The notes below the pieces were generated by a model. It was not told the DNA's origin. It did not search any database and saw only the letters and a program-made list of their open reading frames with translations. A stretch of DNA of 64,000 bases from Oscillospiraceae bacterium (GTDB lineage Bacteria; Bacillota; Clostridia; Oscillospirales; Oscillospiraceae). The DNA lies in assembly GCA_017621795.1 (NCBI GenBank), contig JAGASJ010000001.1, positions 1 through 64,000 of the forward strand. Reading direction: 5' to 3'. Both the position numbers and the translations under genes were made by a program. Below are positions 53,624 through 61,731 of this stretch, in pieces. Position 1 is the first letter of the stretch, and each line of letters begins with the position of its first letter.

Positions 53624-53690
53624 TGTGGAAAAAGCAGTGGAAAATGTTGATAACCCTGAGTTTTTAACAGTTTCCACAGGTTTTTCCACA
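53624..53690. promoter_or_regulatory. Cluster of DnaA-box-like 9-mers
   Basis: Five boxes in 67 bases: TTTTCCACA (minus, 53632-53624), TTTTCCACT (minus, 53644-53636), TTATCAACA (minus, 53653-53645), GTTTCCACA (plus, 53670-53678), TTTTCCACA (plus, 53682-53690). The two groups face each other. A very AT-rich tract (53731-53765) follows, as at bacterial origins or DnaA-titrating sites. No dnaA, dnaN, rpmH or rnpA is in the window. Confidence 0.5.
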
Positions 53691-54048
53691 GGGGACAAAA
53701 ACGGGAAAAAGTTGGGGCGTTTTTGCGGAAGTTTACATAATTTTTTATTTTAAAAATTTAAAAAACCCCATTTTTTGACCCATAATCATTTTGACAATAG
53801 GGAAAAATCGGGGGTGAAAAATAATACTTGACAGCCCTTTTTATTTGCCGTTTTGGGGCTTGGGCACCGTGATGATCGGTAGGAGATCTTCAGCAAAGGG
53901 ACGGAAGGAAGCGTGTAAAAACCGACCGGAGCGCAACGCAATAAATACCTGCGGTTTTGACATAGTATGAAATCCGTGGCAGAAGGATGACGTCACTAAA
54001 AAAGCCGCCGGGTTTTCCTGATTTTTCCCACTTTTTTTAAAAAAGTAC
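53691..54048. other. AT-rich non-coding stretch before rpsT
   Basis: Contains the AT-rich tract at 53731-53765 and then about 200 bases of mixed sequence. An 84-codon minus-strand frame (53841-54095) has no ribosome binding site, overlaps the rpsT promoter and resembles no family, so it is not called. Confidence 0.5.
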
Positions 54049-54077
54049 TTGATTTTAAGGATACATCTTGCTATAAT
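54049..54077 (+). promoter_or_regulatory. rpsT promoter
   Basis: TTGATT (54049-54054), 17-base spacer, consensus TATAAT (54072-54077), 43 bases before the rpsT start. Confidence 0.8.
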
Positions 54078-54120
54078 TGATAAACGCATGAGCATATTTT
54101 AGTGAATAGGAGGTGTGACC

Positions 54121-54384
54121 ATGCCCAACATTAAGTCCTCTAAGAAGGATGTTATCCGTTCCAAAGTTGCTTACGAGAAGAACAAGGCTGACAAGTCTGC
54201 AATGAAGACTGTCCTGAAGAAGTTCGACGCTGCCCTGGAATCCGGCGACAAGGCTGTTGCCGAGACCGCATACAAGGCTGCTGTTGTTTCTGTGGACAAG
54301 GCTGTCCAGAAGGGTATTCTGCACAAGAACACTGCTGCCCGCAAGAAGAGCAGCATGACCCTGCGCCTGAACAAGCTGGCCTAA
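54121..54384 (+). CDS. rpsT: 30S ribosomal protein S20
   Basis: 87 residues from ATG 54121, seven bases after AGGAGG; an in-frame GTG six bases earlier overlaps the ribosome binding site region. Family features are clear: MPNIKSSKKDVIRSKV at the start, all-helical and lysine-rich body, AAVVSVDKAVQKGILHKNTAARKKSSM and a final RLNKLA. Monocistronic: own promoter and terminator. The gpr-spoIIP-lepA genes that often follow rpsT in Clostridia are not here. Confidence 0.97.
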   Translation: MPNIKSSKKDVIRSKVAYEKNKADKSAMKTVLKKFDAALESGDKAVAETAYKAAVVSVDKAVQKGILHKNTAARKKSSMTLRLNKLA

Positions 54385-54401
54385 TGGCTCTCTGAAAATA
54401 T

Positions 54402-54432
54402 CTCCTTCCGTCTTTTCCGGAGGGAGTTTTTT
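54402..54432 (+). terminator. rpsT terminator
   Basis: CTCCTTCCG pairs with CGGAGGGAG (one G-T) followed by six T. Confidence 0.8.
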
Positions 54433-54453
54433 CATTTTATAATCGAAAAACGA

Positions 54454-54560
54454 CGGGCGGATAATATCCGCCCCTACGGTGTTGAACAAAACGTGCGATA
54501 GAACTCGTAGGGGCAGATATGATCTGCCCGATTTATTTTAATCTGTCGGCAAAGCCGACA
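54454..54560 (+). repeat. Intergenic palindromic repeat, copy A
   Basis: Core CGGGCGGATAATATCCGCCC, then CTACGGTGTTGAACAAAACG, GTGCGATAGAACTCGTAGGG and a final GCAGATATGATCTGCCCG. The two ends are inverted copies of each other and each is itself a palindrome. TGTCGGCAAAGCCGACA follows at 54544-54560. Copy B with the same inner sequence lies at 61620-61722. Confidence 0.8.
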
Positions 54561-54590
54561 CAATAATTTTCAGCTTTCAAATTTTAACGA

Positions 54591-54626
54591 AAAACGGGAG
54601 TGCTGCGTTTTGCGGCACTCCCGTTT
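54591..54626 (-). terminator. Terminator of the P-loop gene
   Basis: AAAACGGGAGTGC and GCACTCCCGTTTT form the stem; T run on the minus strand side. Just downstream of the minus-strand gene at 54640. Confidence 0.8.
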
Positions 54627-54639
54627 TGTATATAATCTA

Positions 54640-55047
54640 TTACAGGTACTTCTTGATCTCTTCGCCGGCCTGTTCGGGGTCGTCGGAAACGGTGACGGTG
54701 ATGTTCATATTGTTGGCCTCTGCGAAGGCAGCGCACCACAGAATGAACTCTTCGCCGGCAGCACGGTCCTTACCGATGGTCTTATACAGATTGTCGATGT
54801 ACACATTTGTAATATCAAAATTGCCTGCGTGCAGACCGCTGAGCAGACCCTTCAGCATATCGGGATTGGAAATGCCGTATTCCTGAGAGTCTACCAAACG
54901 AACGCGGTAGCTTACATCATAGGTCAGCTTTTTGCCGTACTCGATGCATACCACGTCGCCGTTGGCGCTGGCAACAGCTTCGTTGATGGAATCAATCATT
55001 TTCTTGGTCTTGCCGGAGCCCTTCAGGCCCATAATTACATTTATCAT
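54640..55047 (-). CDS. Small P-loop ATPase-like protein
   Basis: About 135 residues from ATG 55047, nine bases after AAAGGAGG. Walker A motif GLKGSGKTK is at residues 7-15, and a Walker B-like hydrophobic strand with acid (DITNVYIDNLY) near 85. It then has an EFILWCAAFAEANNMNITVTVS segment. The short length, with only the nucleotide-binding core, fits a family of conserved hypothetical ATPases in Clostridia rather than a kinase I can name. It has its own promoter (55094-55122) and terminator, so it is a single-gene unit. Function unknown. Confidence 0.7.
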   Translation of the reverse strand: MINVIMGLKGSGKTKKMIDSINEAVASANGDVVCIEYGKKLTYDVSYRVRLVDSQEYGISNPDMLKGLLSGLHAGNFDITNVYIDNLYKTIGKDRAAGEEFILWCAAFAEANNMNITVTVSDDPEQAGEEIKKYL

Positions 55048-55093
55048 AGGAATAATCCTCCTTTGCTTAGACGCACTACTGTGCCGTATAGTT

Positions 55094-55122
55094 ATTTTAT
55101 CAGTTATAGTGTGATTTTGCAA
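55094..55122 (-). promoter_or_regulatory. Promoter of the P-loop gene
   Basis: Minus strand TTGCAA (55122-55117), 17-base spacer, TAAAAT (55099-55094). Confidence 0.65.
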
Positions 55123-55149
55123 CAGAAAATTGTTTATTTATGAAAAATT

Positions 55150-56454
55150 TTATGCTTCGTACCCGGGCTTGCCCAAAAGCTTAAACATATTGCGCTTATA
55201 AAACTCTACGCCGGGCTGGTTGAAGGGGTTGACGCCCAGCATATACGCGGATACGCCGCAGGCCAGCTCGAAGAAGTAGAACAGCTCGCCCAGCTTCCCG
55301 TTATCCAGCTGACCCATATCCACGGTAATCACCGGAACGCCGCCGTCTACGTGGGCTTCCAGGGTGCCCAAATAGGCTTGCTCGTCCACAAAGTCCAGGG
55401 TTTTGCCTTCCAAATAATTCAGGCCGTCCAGGTTCTTGTAATCGCCGCCGATGGTCAGCTTGTTTTGGGGGGCATCGAAGCGCACCATGGTCTCAAAAAT
55501 GTTGCGTTCGCCCTGCTGGATCATCTGACCCAAAGAGTGCAGATCGGCGGTAAACTCTGCCGAGACGGGGAAAATGCCCTTGCCGTCCTTGCCCTCGGAT
55601 TCGCCGAAGAGCTGCTGCCACCAGCCGCCCATCATCTTAAAGCCGGGCTCGAAGGATTCCAGGATCTCGATGCATTTGCCCTGACGGTACAGCATATTCC
55701 GTGCGGCAACATACAGCCAAACGGGGTTTTCAAAGGATCGCAGGTCGTAGGTTTTCTGTGCCTCCACTGCACCGGCCATAACCTCCATCGGGTCGATGCC
55801 GGCAACAGCCATAGGCAGAAGACCCACGGCGGTCAGTACGCTGTAGCGGCCGCCCACGTTGGGGGGAATGATAAAGCTCTCCCAGCCCTCTTCGGTTGCC
55901 ATCTGACGAAGGGCACCGTTGCAGGGGTCGGTAATGGCGTAGGTACGGGCCTTGGCACCCTCGGTGCCGTATTTGCGCTCCAGCATCCAGCGCAGGGCAC
56001 GGGTGGCGATGGCAGGCTCGGTGGTGGTACCGGACTTGGAGATGATGGCAATGGAGAAATCCTTGCCCTCCAGCAGTCGCTGCAGCTCGTTCCAGGCTCT
56101 GGTGGACAGGCTGTTGCCTGCAAAATAAATCTGAGGATTGCCCTTACCCTTGCCGATGTTGTGATTGCAGCCCTGCATCAGCTCGATGGCGGCGCGGGGG
56201 CCCAAATAGCTGCCGCCGATGCCGATGACGACAAACACATCGGAATTGCTGCGAATACGGGCGGCGGCGGCACGGATGCGGCGAATTTCGTCGGTCTCTT
56301 CACTGACGGGCAGGTTCAGCCAGCCCAGATAGTCGTTGCCGGCACCACTGCCCTCCATCAGCATTTGATGGGCGTCAAAGACCTCTTTCTCTGTAGCCAG
56401 CAAATCGGGAAGGGAAAGTGTTCCCCAAACATTGGATATATCTACTTTGATCAT
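55150..56454 (-). CDS. pgi: Glucose-6-phosphate isomerase
   Basis: 434 residues from ATG 56454 (MIKVDISNVWG), behind AAAGGACG. Interconverts glucose 6-phosphate and fructose 6-phosphate in glycolysis. Of the shorter Bacillus/Clostridium type. Landmarks: VVIGIGGSYLGPRAA (about 78), phosphate-binding ISKSGTTTEPAIA (about 144), the Pgi signature GGRYSVLTAVGLLP (about 210), catalytic FGESEGKDGKG (about 286), SLGQMIQQG and GVNPFNQPGVE near the end. The upstream reading frame beyond ATG 56454 runs through the promoter and is not coding. Monocistronic by context. Confidence 0.96.
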   Translation of the reverse strand: MIKVDISNVWGTLSLPDLLATEKEVFDAHQMLMEGSGAGNDYLGWLNLPVSEETDEIRRIRAAAARIRSNSDVFVVIGIGGSYLGPRAAIELMQGCNHNIGKGKGNPQIYFAGNSLSTRAWNELQRLLEGKDFSIAIISKSGTTTEPAIATRALRWMLERKYGTEGAKARTYAITDPCNGALRQMATEEGWESFIIPPNVGGRYSVLTAVGLLPMAVAGIDPMEVMAGAVEAQKTYDLRSFENPVWLYVAARNMLYRQGKCIEILESFEPGFKMMGGWWQQLFGESEGKDGKGIFPVSAEFTADLHSLGQMIQQGERNIFETMVRFDAPQNKLTIGGDYKNLDGLNYLEGKTLDFVDEQAYLGTLEAHVDGGVPVITVDMGQLDNGKLGELFYFFELACGVSAYMLGVNPFNQPGVEFYKRNMFKLLGKPGYEA

Positions 56455-56488
56455 AAGATGGGTCGTCCTTTCAAATGATGGTTCACTT

Positions 56489-56517
56489 ATTTTACCGCAA
56501 ATTCCCCCTAAACGCAA
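56489..56517 (-). promoter_or_regulatory. pgi promoter
   Basis: Minus strand TTGCGT (56517-56512), 17-base spacer, TAAAAT (56494-56489). Confidence 0.6.
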
Positions 56518-56568
56518 GGGGCATAAGAAAATTCTTTCTGTCAAAATAGACAAAAACGTATTTACCTA

Positions 56569-56597
56569 TGGAAATACACTATAAAAACGGGTATAAT
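56569..56597 (+). promoter_or_regulatory. Promoter of the glucokinase gene
   Basis: Consensus TATAAT (56592-56597) with a weak -35 TGGAAA (56569-56574) at 17 bases; divergent from the pgi promoter. Confidence 0.5.
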
Positions 56598-56678
56598 AAA
56601 AAGTACAATCCGCTGTATGCCGCAGACACCGGTCTGCACATGGAGGCATACCGCGGCAATGATCAGGGGGTACATATA

Positions 56679-57611
56679 ATGAAGTATGGCTTTGGTGTAG
56701 ATTTGGGCGGTACCACCGTCAAGCTTGCCTATTTCGATGAGAACGGCACACTCCTTTCCAAGTGGGAGATCCCCACAGACCGCACAGAAAACGGCAAAAA
56801 TATTTTGCCGGACATTGCCCGTTCCCTGGGCGATTATATAAAGGCCCACAGCATTCCCACCGACAGTCTGCTGGGCATCGGCATCGGTGTTCCCGGGCCG
56901 GTCAGTGATGATGGGGTGGTGAACGGATGCAGCAATTTGGGCTGGGGCGTCTTCAATATCCACCGGGAATTGAGCGCACTTACCGGCCTTGCGGTAAAGG
57001 CCGGAAATGATGCCACCGTTGCCGCCTTGGGCGAATGCTGGAAGGGCAGCGGCGCAGGTAGTGCGGATATGCTGTTTGTCACCTTGGGTACCGGTGTTGG
57101 CGGCGGATTGGTTGCCGGCGGCAAGCTGCTTTTGGGTGCCCACGGCGCCGCCGGTGAGATCGGGCACGTGGTGCTCAATCGGGAGGAGACCGAGCCCTGC
57201 GGCTGCGGAAAATTTGGCTGTGCTGAGCAGTATTGCTCTGCCACCGGTGCGGTGCGGCTGGCCAAAAGGGTCCTGCAGGAATCCGATGCGCCTTCCGTCC
57301 TGCGGCAGCAGGAGCTGAGCTGTTATCAGATCTTCAAGGCCGCCGAGGAAGGAGATCGCCTTGCGCTTCTTGCCCGCGAACGGTATTTTGCCTATTTGGG
57401 AGAATTTTTGGCAAGCCTGTGCTGTGTTACCAACCCCGGCCGTGTGGTTTTGGGCGGCGGTGTCAGCAAGGCAGGTCAGGTGCTTATTGACGGGCTGATG
57501 CCTTATTTTAAAAAGCATGTTTTCCACGCAAACAGCGATGTGCAGTTTTCCATTGCCGCACTGGGCAACGATGCCGGTGCTTATGGCGCTTTTAAGCTGA
57601 TCACGGCCTGA
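56679..57611 (+). CDS. glk: ROK-family glucokinase
   Basis: 310 residues from ATG 56679, eight bases after GGGGG. Phosphorylates glucose with ATP. ROK features in order: ATP-binding VDLGGTTVKLAYFD (about 7), GIGVPGPVSDDGVV (about 69), NDATVAALGE (about 108, catalytic Asp), TLGTGVGGGLVAGGKLLLGA (about 129), the EIGHVV strand and the zinc-binding CGCGKFGCAEQYCS (about 168-181). The C-terminal RVVLGGGVSKAG completes the site. Followed 97 bases later by malQ and glgP, the alpha-glucan pathway that yields glucose. Confidence 0.92.
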   Translation: MKYGFGVDLGGTTVKLAYFDENGTLLSKWEIPTDRTENGKNILPDIARSLGDYIKAHSIPTDSLLGIGIGVPGPVSDDGVVNGCSNLGWGVFNIHRELSALTGLAVKAGNDATVAALGECWKGSGAGSADMLFVTLGTGVGGGLVAGGKLLLGAHGAAGEIGHVVLNREETEPCGCGKFGCAEQYCSATGAVRLAKRVLQESDAPSVLRQQELSCYQIFKAAEEGDRLALLARERYFAYLGEFLASLCCVTNPGRVVLGGGVSKAGQVLIDGLMPYFKKHVFHANSDVQFSIAALGNDAGAYGAFKLITA

Positions 57612-57708
57612 TTGACAGTATTTTAAACTTGACTTTCCGCGCATTTATTGGTAGTCTTAATGGTGATATTTTTGTCGAAAAAATACCCTCAATATAAAGG
57701 AGAATGTT

Positions 57709-59181
57709 ATGCGGCACAGCGGTATTTTAATGCACATCACTTCCCTGCCTGCCCCCTACGGTGTGGGCACCATGGGAAAAAGCGCATATAATTTTATAGA
57801 TTTTCTGGAAAAGGCCGGTCAAACCCTGTGGCAGATCCTGCCCCTGTCTCCCACCGGCTACGGCGATTCCCCCTATCAGTCCTGCTCTGCCTACGCAGGA
57901 AACCACTATTTGATCGATCTGGATTTGCTGATACAGGAGGGGCTGCTGAACAGGGAGGACCTGGACGGTATATGCTGGGGCGATAGCGAGGAAAAGGTCA
58001 ATTTCGGCCTTTTGTATCAGCACCGTTTGCCAGTTTTGCGCAAGGCCTACAGCCGCTTTAAAGACGAGCAGGCACTGGATGAATTCTGCCGTGAAAACGG
58101 CGACTGGCTGCCGGATTTTGCGCTTTATATGGCGCTGAAGGACGAATATCAGGGCCTTGGCTGGTTTAACTGGTCGGAGGAACTGAAAAAACGCAACCCC
58201 GATGCCCTGTGGCAGGCCCGTCAGCGCTTGGGGGACAGCATCCGCTTTTATAGCTTTGTGCAGTACTTGTTCTTCAAGCAATGGAGCGCCCTGCGGGATT
58301 ATGCCCACGGGAAAAACGTGCGCATCATCGGTGATGTACCCATTTACGTGCCCCTGGATTCGGCGGACGTTTGGGCCAATCCGGAGCTGTTTCAGCTGGA
58401 TGGGGACCTGAAGCCGGAGGCGGTGGCAGGTGTGCCGCCGGATGGCTTTACTGCCGACGGTCAGCTTTGGGGCAACCCCCTGTACCGCTGGGAGCAGCAT
58501 AAAAAAGAGCACTACGGCTGGTGGCTGCGCCGCTTAGGTGCCGCCGGAAAGCTGTATGATATCGTGCGGCTGGACCATTTCCGGGGGTTTGAAGCCTACT
58601 GGTCTGTGCCTGCGGGAGATACGACCGCCCGCAACGGGCACTGGGTGGAAGGGCCCAATATGGACTTTATCAACGCGGTAAAAGAGGGTCTTCCCGCGCT
58701 GGAGCTGATCGCAGAGGATCTGGGCTACCTGACCCCCTCTCTTTTGAAGATGCGGGACGATTCCGGCTGGCCCGGAATGAAGGTTTTGGAGTTTGCCTTT
58801 GATTCCAAAGAGCCCTCCGATTACCTGCCCCATACCTACCCGGTGAATTCCGTGTGCTACACCGGCACCCACGATAATATGACTATGCGCCAGTGGTTTG
58901 AGACTGCGGATGCAGAAGCGGTGGAATACGCCAAAAATTATATGGCTCTCTCTGAGCAGGAGGGCTATGTTTGGGGTACGATCCGTACCGCCTGCGCCAG
59001 CGTCTCCCGCGTCTGCGTCGTGCAGCTGCAGGACTATCTGGATCTTTCCGGCGAGGCTCGTATGAATTGCCCCGGCACATCCGACGGCACCAACTGGACC
59101 TGGCGTGTGCGGGACGGTCTTTGTACCGACGAGCTGGCTGAAAAAATCTATAAACTGACCGCACTTTACGGTCGCATTTAA
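57709..59181 (+). CDS. malQ: 4-alpha-glucanotransferase (amylomaltase, GH77)
   Basis: 490 residues, standard for bacterial MalQ; AAAGGAG precedes ATG 57709. Transfers maltosyl units between alpha-1,4-glucans, releasing glucose. GH77 landmarks: HITSLPAPYGVGTMG (about 6), WQILPLSPTGYGDSPYQS (about 44), the nucleophile Asp289 in VRLDHFRGFEAYW, acid/base Glu336 in LIAEDLG, and CYTGTHDNMT (about 384) with the third catalytic Asp; NCPGTSDGTNWTWR closes the protein. A weak promoter TTGACT-17-TAGTCT (57629-57657) lies upstream. 31 bases before glgP, so one operon for maltodextrin or glycogen use. Confidence 0.95.
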   Translation: MRHSGILMHITSLPAPYGVGTMGKSAYNFIDFLEKAGQTLWQILPLSPTGYGDSPYQSCSAYAGNHYLIDLDLLIQEGLLNREDLDGICWGDSEEKVNFGLLYQHRLPVLRKAYSRFKDEQALDEFCRENGDWLPDFALYMALKDEYQGLGWFNWSEELKKRNPDALWQARQRLGDSIRFYSFVQYLFFKQWSALRDYAHGKNVRIIGDVPIYVPLDSADVWANPELFQLDGDLKPEAVAGVPPDGFTADGQLWGNPLYRWEQHKKEHYGWWLRRLGAAGKLYDIVRLDHFRGFEAYWSVPAGDTTARNGHWVEGPNMDFINAVKEGLPALELIAEDLGYLTPSLLKMRDDSGWPGMKVLEFAFDSKEPSDYLPHTYPVNSVCYTGTHDNMTMRQWFETADAEAVEYAKNYMALSEQEGYVWGTIRTACASVSRVCVVQLQDYLDLSGEARMNCPGTSDGTNWTWRVRDGLCTDELAEKIYKLTALYGRI

Positions 59182-59212
59182 TTTAAAACCATAGAATGGG
59201 AGAGAAGAAATA

Positions 59213-61546
59213 ATGAGTTATGATTGCCTTGGTATTCTGAAATGGACAGAAGCACGGCTGAAATATACCCACGACGTATCCTTGAAGGAAGCCACTGCCG
59301 AGGAGCTGCATGAGGCACTGGGGCAGGCGGTGATGATGGCCATCAGCGACAACTGGAACAACAGCAAGCACACCCGTATGCACCACCGCAAGGCTTACTA
59401 TTTTTCCGCAGAGTACCTGATCGGTCGTCTGGTGTATTCCAATATGTTCAATATGGGCATTTTGGACGAGATGAAGAAGCTGTTTGCGGAGCGGGGCGTG
59501 GATCTTTCCATTTTGGAAGATATTGAAGACGCCGCATTGGGTAACGGCGGCTTGGGCAGATTGGCTGCCTGTTTCCTGGATTCTGCCGCCAGCACCAATA
59601 TTCCCCTGTCCGGCTACGGCCTGCGTTACCGCTTTGGCCTATTCAAACAGAAATTTGACCAGTACGGCTCTCAGGTCGAGGCCGCCGACGACTGGGCAAA
59701 GTATGGCGATCCCTGGTCCTACCGCCGCTATAACCACACGGTGAAGGTCAAATTCCCCGACCAAACGGTGAACGCTGTTCCCTACGACGTACCGGTCATC
59801 GGCTACGGCACAAAGAACGTGGGCACACTGCGTCTGTGGCAGTGCGAAGCGGAAGAGGAGCTGGATTTTAACGCCTTTAACGATCAGGACTATCTCCGCG
59901 CCCTGACCCAAAAGAACAAGGCCGAAGACATTACCCGTGTGCTCTACCCCAACGACTCTACCTGGGAGGGGAAGCGCCTGCGCATCAAGCAGCAGTATGT
60001 GCTGTCCTCTGCCTCTTTGCAGGATATGATCCGCACCTACAAGACCGCCCACGGTACCGACCTGAGCCACTTTGCCGACCATTATGCCATTCAGCTGAAC
60101 GATACCCACCCCGCAATGTCCATTCCGGAGCTGATCCGACTGCTGATGGCCGAGGGAATGTCCTTTGAAAAGGCCTTCGAGGTGGCACAAAAAACCTTCT
60201 CCTACACCAACCACACGGTTATGGGTGAAGCACTGGAGAAGTGGAATTTGGACCTGTTAGGCAGTGTTGTGCCGGAGATCGTGGATATTATCCTCCGCCT
60301 GGACGCAAAGCTCAGAAGCGAGCATCCGAACCTGTTTATCGTGAAGGATCATACCGCCCACATGGCAAACCTGAGCGTTTATGTGGGCAGCTACGTCAAT
60401 GGCGTGGCAGAGATCCACTCTCAGATCTTGAAGGACGATGTGTTTAAGGATTGGTATGCCGCCTATCCGGAGCGTTTCCAGAACAAGACCAACGGTGTGA
60501 CTCCCCGTCGCTGGATGGGTCTGTGTAACCCGGAGCTGACGCAGATGATCAAGTACCGCATCGGCGGGGACTTCCTGTCCGATCTGGACCGCATCAGCAA
60601 GCTCAAGGGGATGATCGACGACGATATGGTCCGTCAGTTCAACGCCATCAAGCGCACCAAGAAGGAGCAGCTTTGCAGAGTTTTGGAAAAGCAGGAGGGC
60701 ATGAAGCTCAATCCCGACTTTATCTTTGACGTGCAGGTCAAGCGCCTTCACGAATACAAGCGGCAGCTGCTCAACGCCCTGTCTATTGTGGACATTTACT
60801 TCCGCCTGAAAAACGGCGAGCTGCCCAACTTCCAGCCCACCGTATATCTGTTCGGCGCAAAGTCCGCACCCGGCTATGCCCGTGCCAAGGCCATTATCCG
60901 CTATATCAACCGCATTGCCTTTATGATCAATAACGATCCTGCGGTGGCAGATAAGCTGAAGGTCATTTTTGTGCAGAACTATAACTGCTCCTATGCAGAG
61001 CACATCATCCCCGCCGCCGATATCTCCGAGCAGATCTCCCCTGCAGGCACTGAGGCCTCCGGCACCGGCAATATGAAGCTGATGCTCAACGGCGCTGTGA
61101 CCTTGGGCACACTGGACGGCGCCAATGTGGAGATCGTCAAGGAAGCGGGCATGGAAAATAACTACATTTTCGGCGCCACAGTGCCGGAAATCAACGCCAC
61201 CAAAAATAATTACTATCCCCGTGGCATTTACGATTCCGATCCCCACCTGCACCGCGCCATCGACACTTTGGTGGACGGCACCGTACCCACCGATGATCAG
61301 CAGCGGGATCTGTATCACGCCCTTTTGGACGGCACCAACTGGCATCAGGCAGACCACTACTTCCTGCTGCTGGACTACGCCTCCTATATAAACGCCAAGC
61401 TGCAGGCCAACGCCGATTATGCTGATCGGCTGGCATTCGGCAGGAAGTGCCTGATGAATGTGGCCAGCGGTGCAAAGTTCTCCTCCGACCGCACCATCCG
61501 GCAGTACGCCGAGGAGATCTGGCACACACAACCCATTGCGTACTGA
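59213..61546 (+). CDS. glgP: Glycogen/maltodextrin phosphorylase (GT35)
   Basis: 777 residues, usual size. Phosphorolyses alpha-1,4-glucans to glucose 1-phosphate. Landmarks: KAYYFSAEYLIGR (about 63), ALGNGGLGRLAACFLDS (about 107), GLRYRFGLFKQ, NDTHPAMSIPEL (about 298), NKTNGVTPRRWM (about 423), VKRLHEYKRQLLN and the PLP-binding segment SGTGNMKLMLNGA with Lys622, then GTLDGANVEI. The short N-terminus lacks an obvious allosteric extension. Ribosome binding site GGGAG before ATG 59213. Last gene of the malQ-glgP operon, closed by a strong terminator. Confidence 0.96.
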   Translation: MSYDCLGILKWTEARLKYTHDVSLKEATAEELHEALGQAVMMAISDNWNNSKHTRMHHRKAYYFSAEYLIGRLVYSNMFNMGILDEMKKLFAERGVDLSILEDIEDAALGNGGLGRLAACFLDSAASTNIPLSGYGLRYRFGLFKQKFDQYGSQVEAADDWAKYGDPWSYRRYNHTVKVKFPDQTVNAVPYDVPVIGYGTKNVGTLRLWQCEAEEELDFNAFNDQDYLRALTQKNKAEDITRVLYPNDSTWEGKRLRIKQQYVLSSASLQDMIRTYKTAHGTDLSHFADHYAIQLNDTHPAMSIPELIRLLMAEGMSFEKAFEVAQKTFSYTNHTVMGEALEKWNLDLLGSVVPEIVDIILRLDAKLRSEHPNLFIVKDHTAHMANLSVYVGSYVNGVAEIHSQILKDDVFKDWYAAYPERFQNKTNGVTPRRWMGLCNPELTQMIKYRIGGDFLSDLDRISKLKGMIDDDMVRQFNAIKRTKKEQLCRVLEKQEGMKLNPDFIFDVQVKRLHEYKRQLLNALSIVDIYFRLKNGELPNFQPTVYLFGAKSAPGYARAKAIIRYINRIAFMINNDPAVADKLKVIFVQNYNCSYAEHIIPAADISEQISPAGTEASGTGNMKLMLNGAVTLGTLDGANVEIVKEAGMENNYIFGATVPEINATKNNYYPRGIYDSDPHLHRAIDTLVDGTVPTDDQQRDLYHALLDGTNWHQADHYFLLLDYASYINAKLQANADYADRLAFGRKCLMNVASGAKFSSDRTIRQYAEEIWHTQPIAY

Positions 61547-61552
61547 TGAAAA

Positions 61553-61584
61553 ATCGGGACGGCAAATGCCGTCCCGATATTTTT
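61553..61584 (+). terminator. Terminator of malQ-glgP
   Basis: ATCGGGACGGCA pairs with TGCCGTCCCGAT, followed by ATTTTTAG. Confidence 0.85.
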
Positions 61585-61619
61585 AGTGAAGAGTGAAAAG
61601 TGAAAAGTGAAAAGTTATG

Positions 61620-61722
61620 GTGTCGGCAAAGCCGACAATTAAAAAACGGGCGGATGATATCCGCCCCTACGGTATTGAACAAAACGTGCGATAGAACTCG
61701 TAGGGGCGGATATCATCCGCCC
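61620..61722 (+). repeat. Intergenic palindromic repeat, copy B
   Basis: Same element as 54454-54560 (inner 40 bases nearly identical: CTACGGTATTGAACAAAACG, TGCGATAGAACTCGTAGGGG), with GATGATATCCGCCC/GGATATCATCCGCCC arms. Here the TGTCGGCAAAGCCGACA piece is on the left (61621-61637). It is preceded by AGTGAAAAGTGAAAAGTGAA, a short tandem repeat. Confidence 0.8.
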
Positions 61723-61731
61723 GTATTATTT

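Noticed and set aside
53600..53800. Chromosomal replication origin as a firm call
   Set aside because: DnaA boxes and an AT-rich tract are present, but no origin-flanking genes and no skew information; kept only as a regulatory cluster and a finding.
53841..54095. 84-codon minus-strand frame in the gap before rpsT
   Set aside because: No ribosome binding site, overlaps the rpsT promoter, no family resemblance.
55351..56478. 375-codon plus-strand frame opposite pgi
   Set aside because: Complement of a certain pgi gene; no ribosome binding site or domain.
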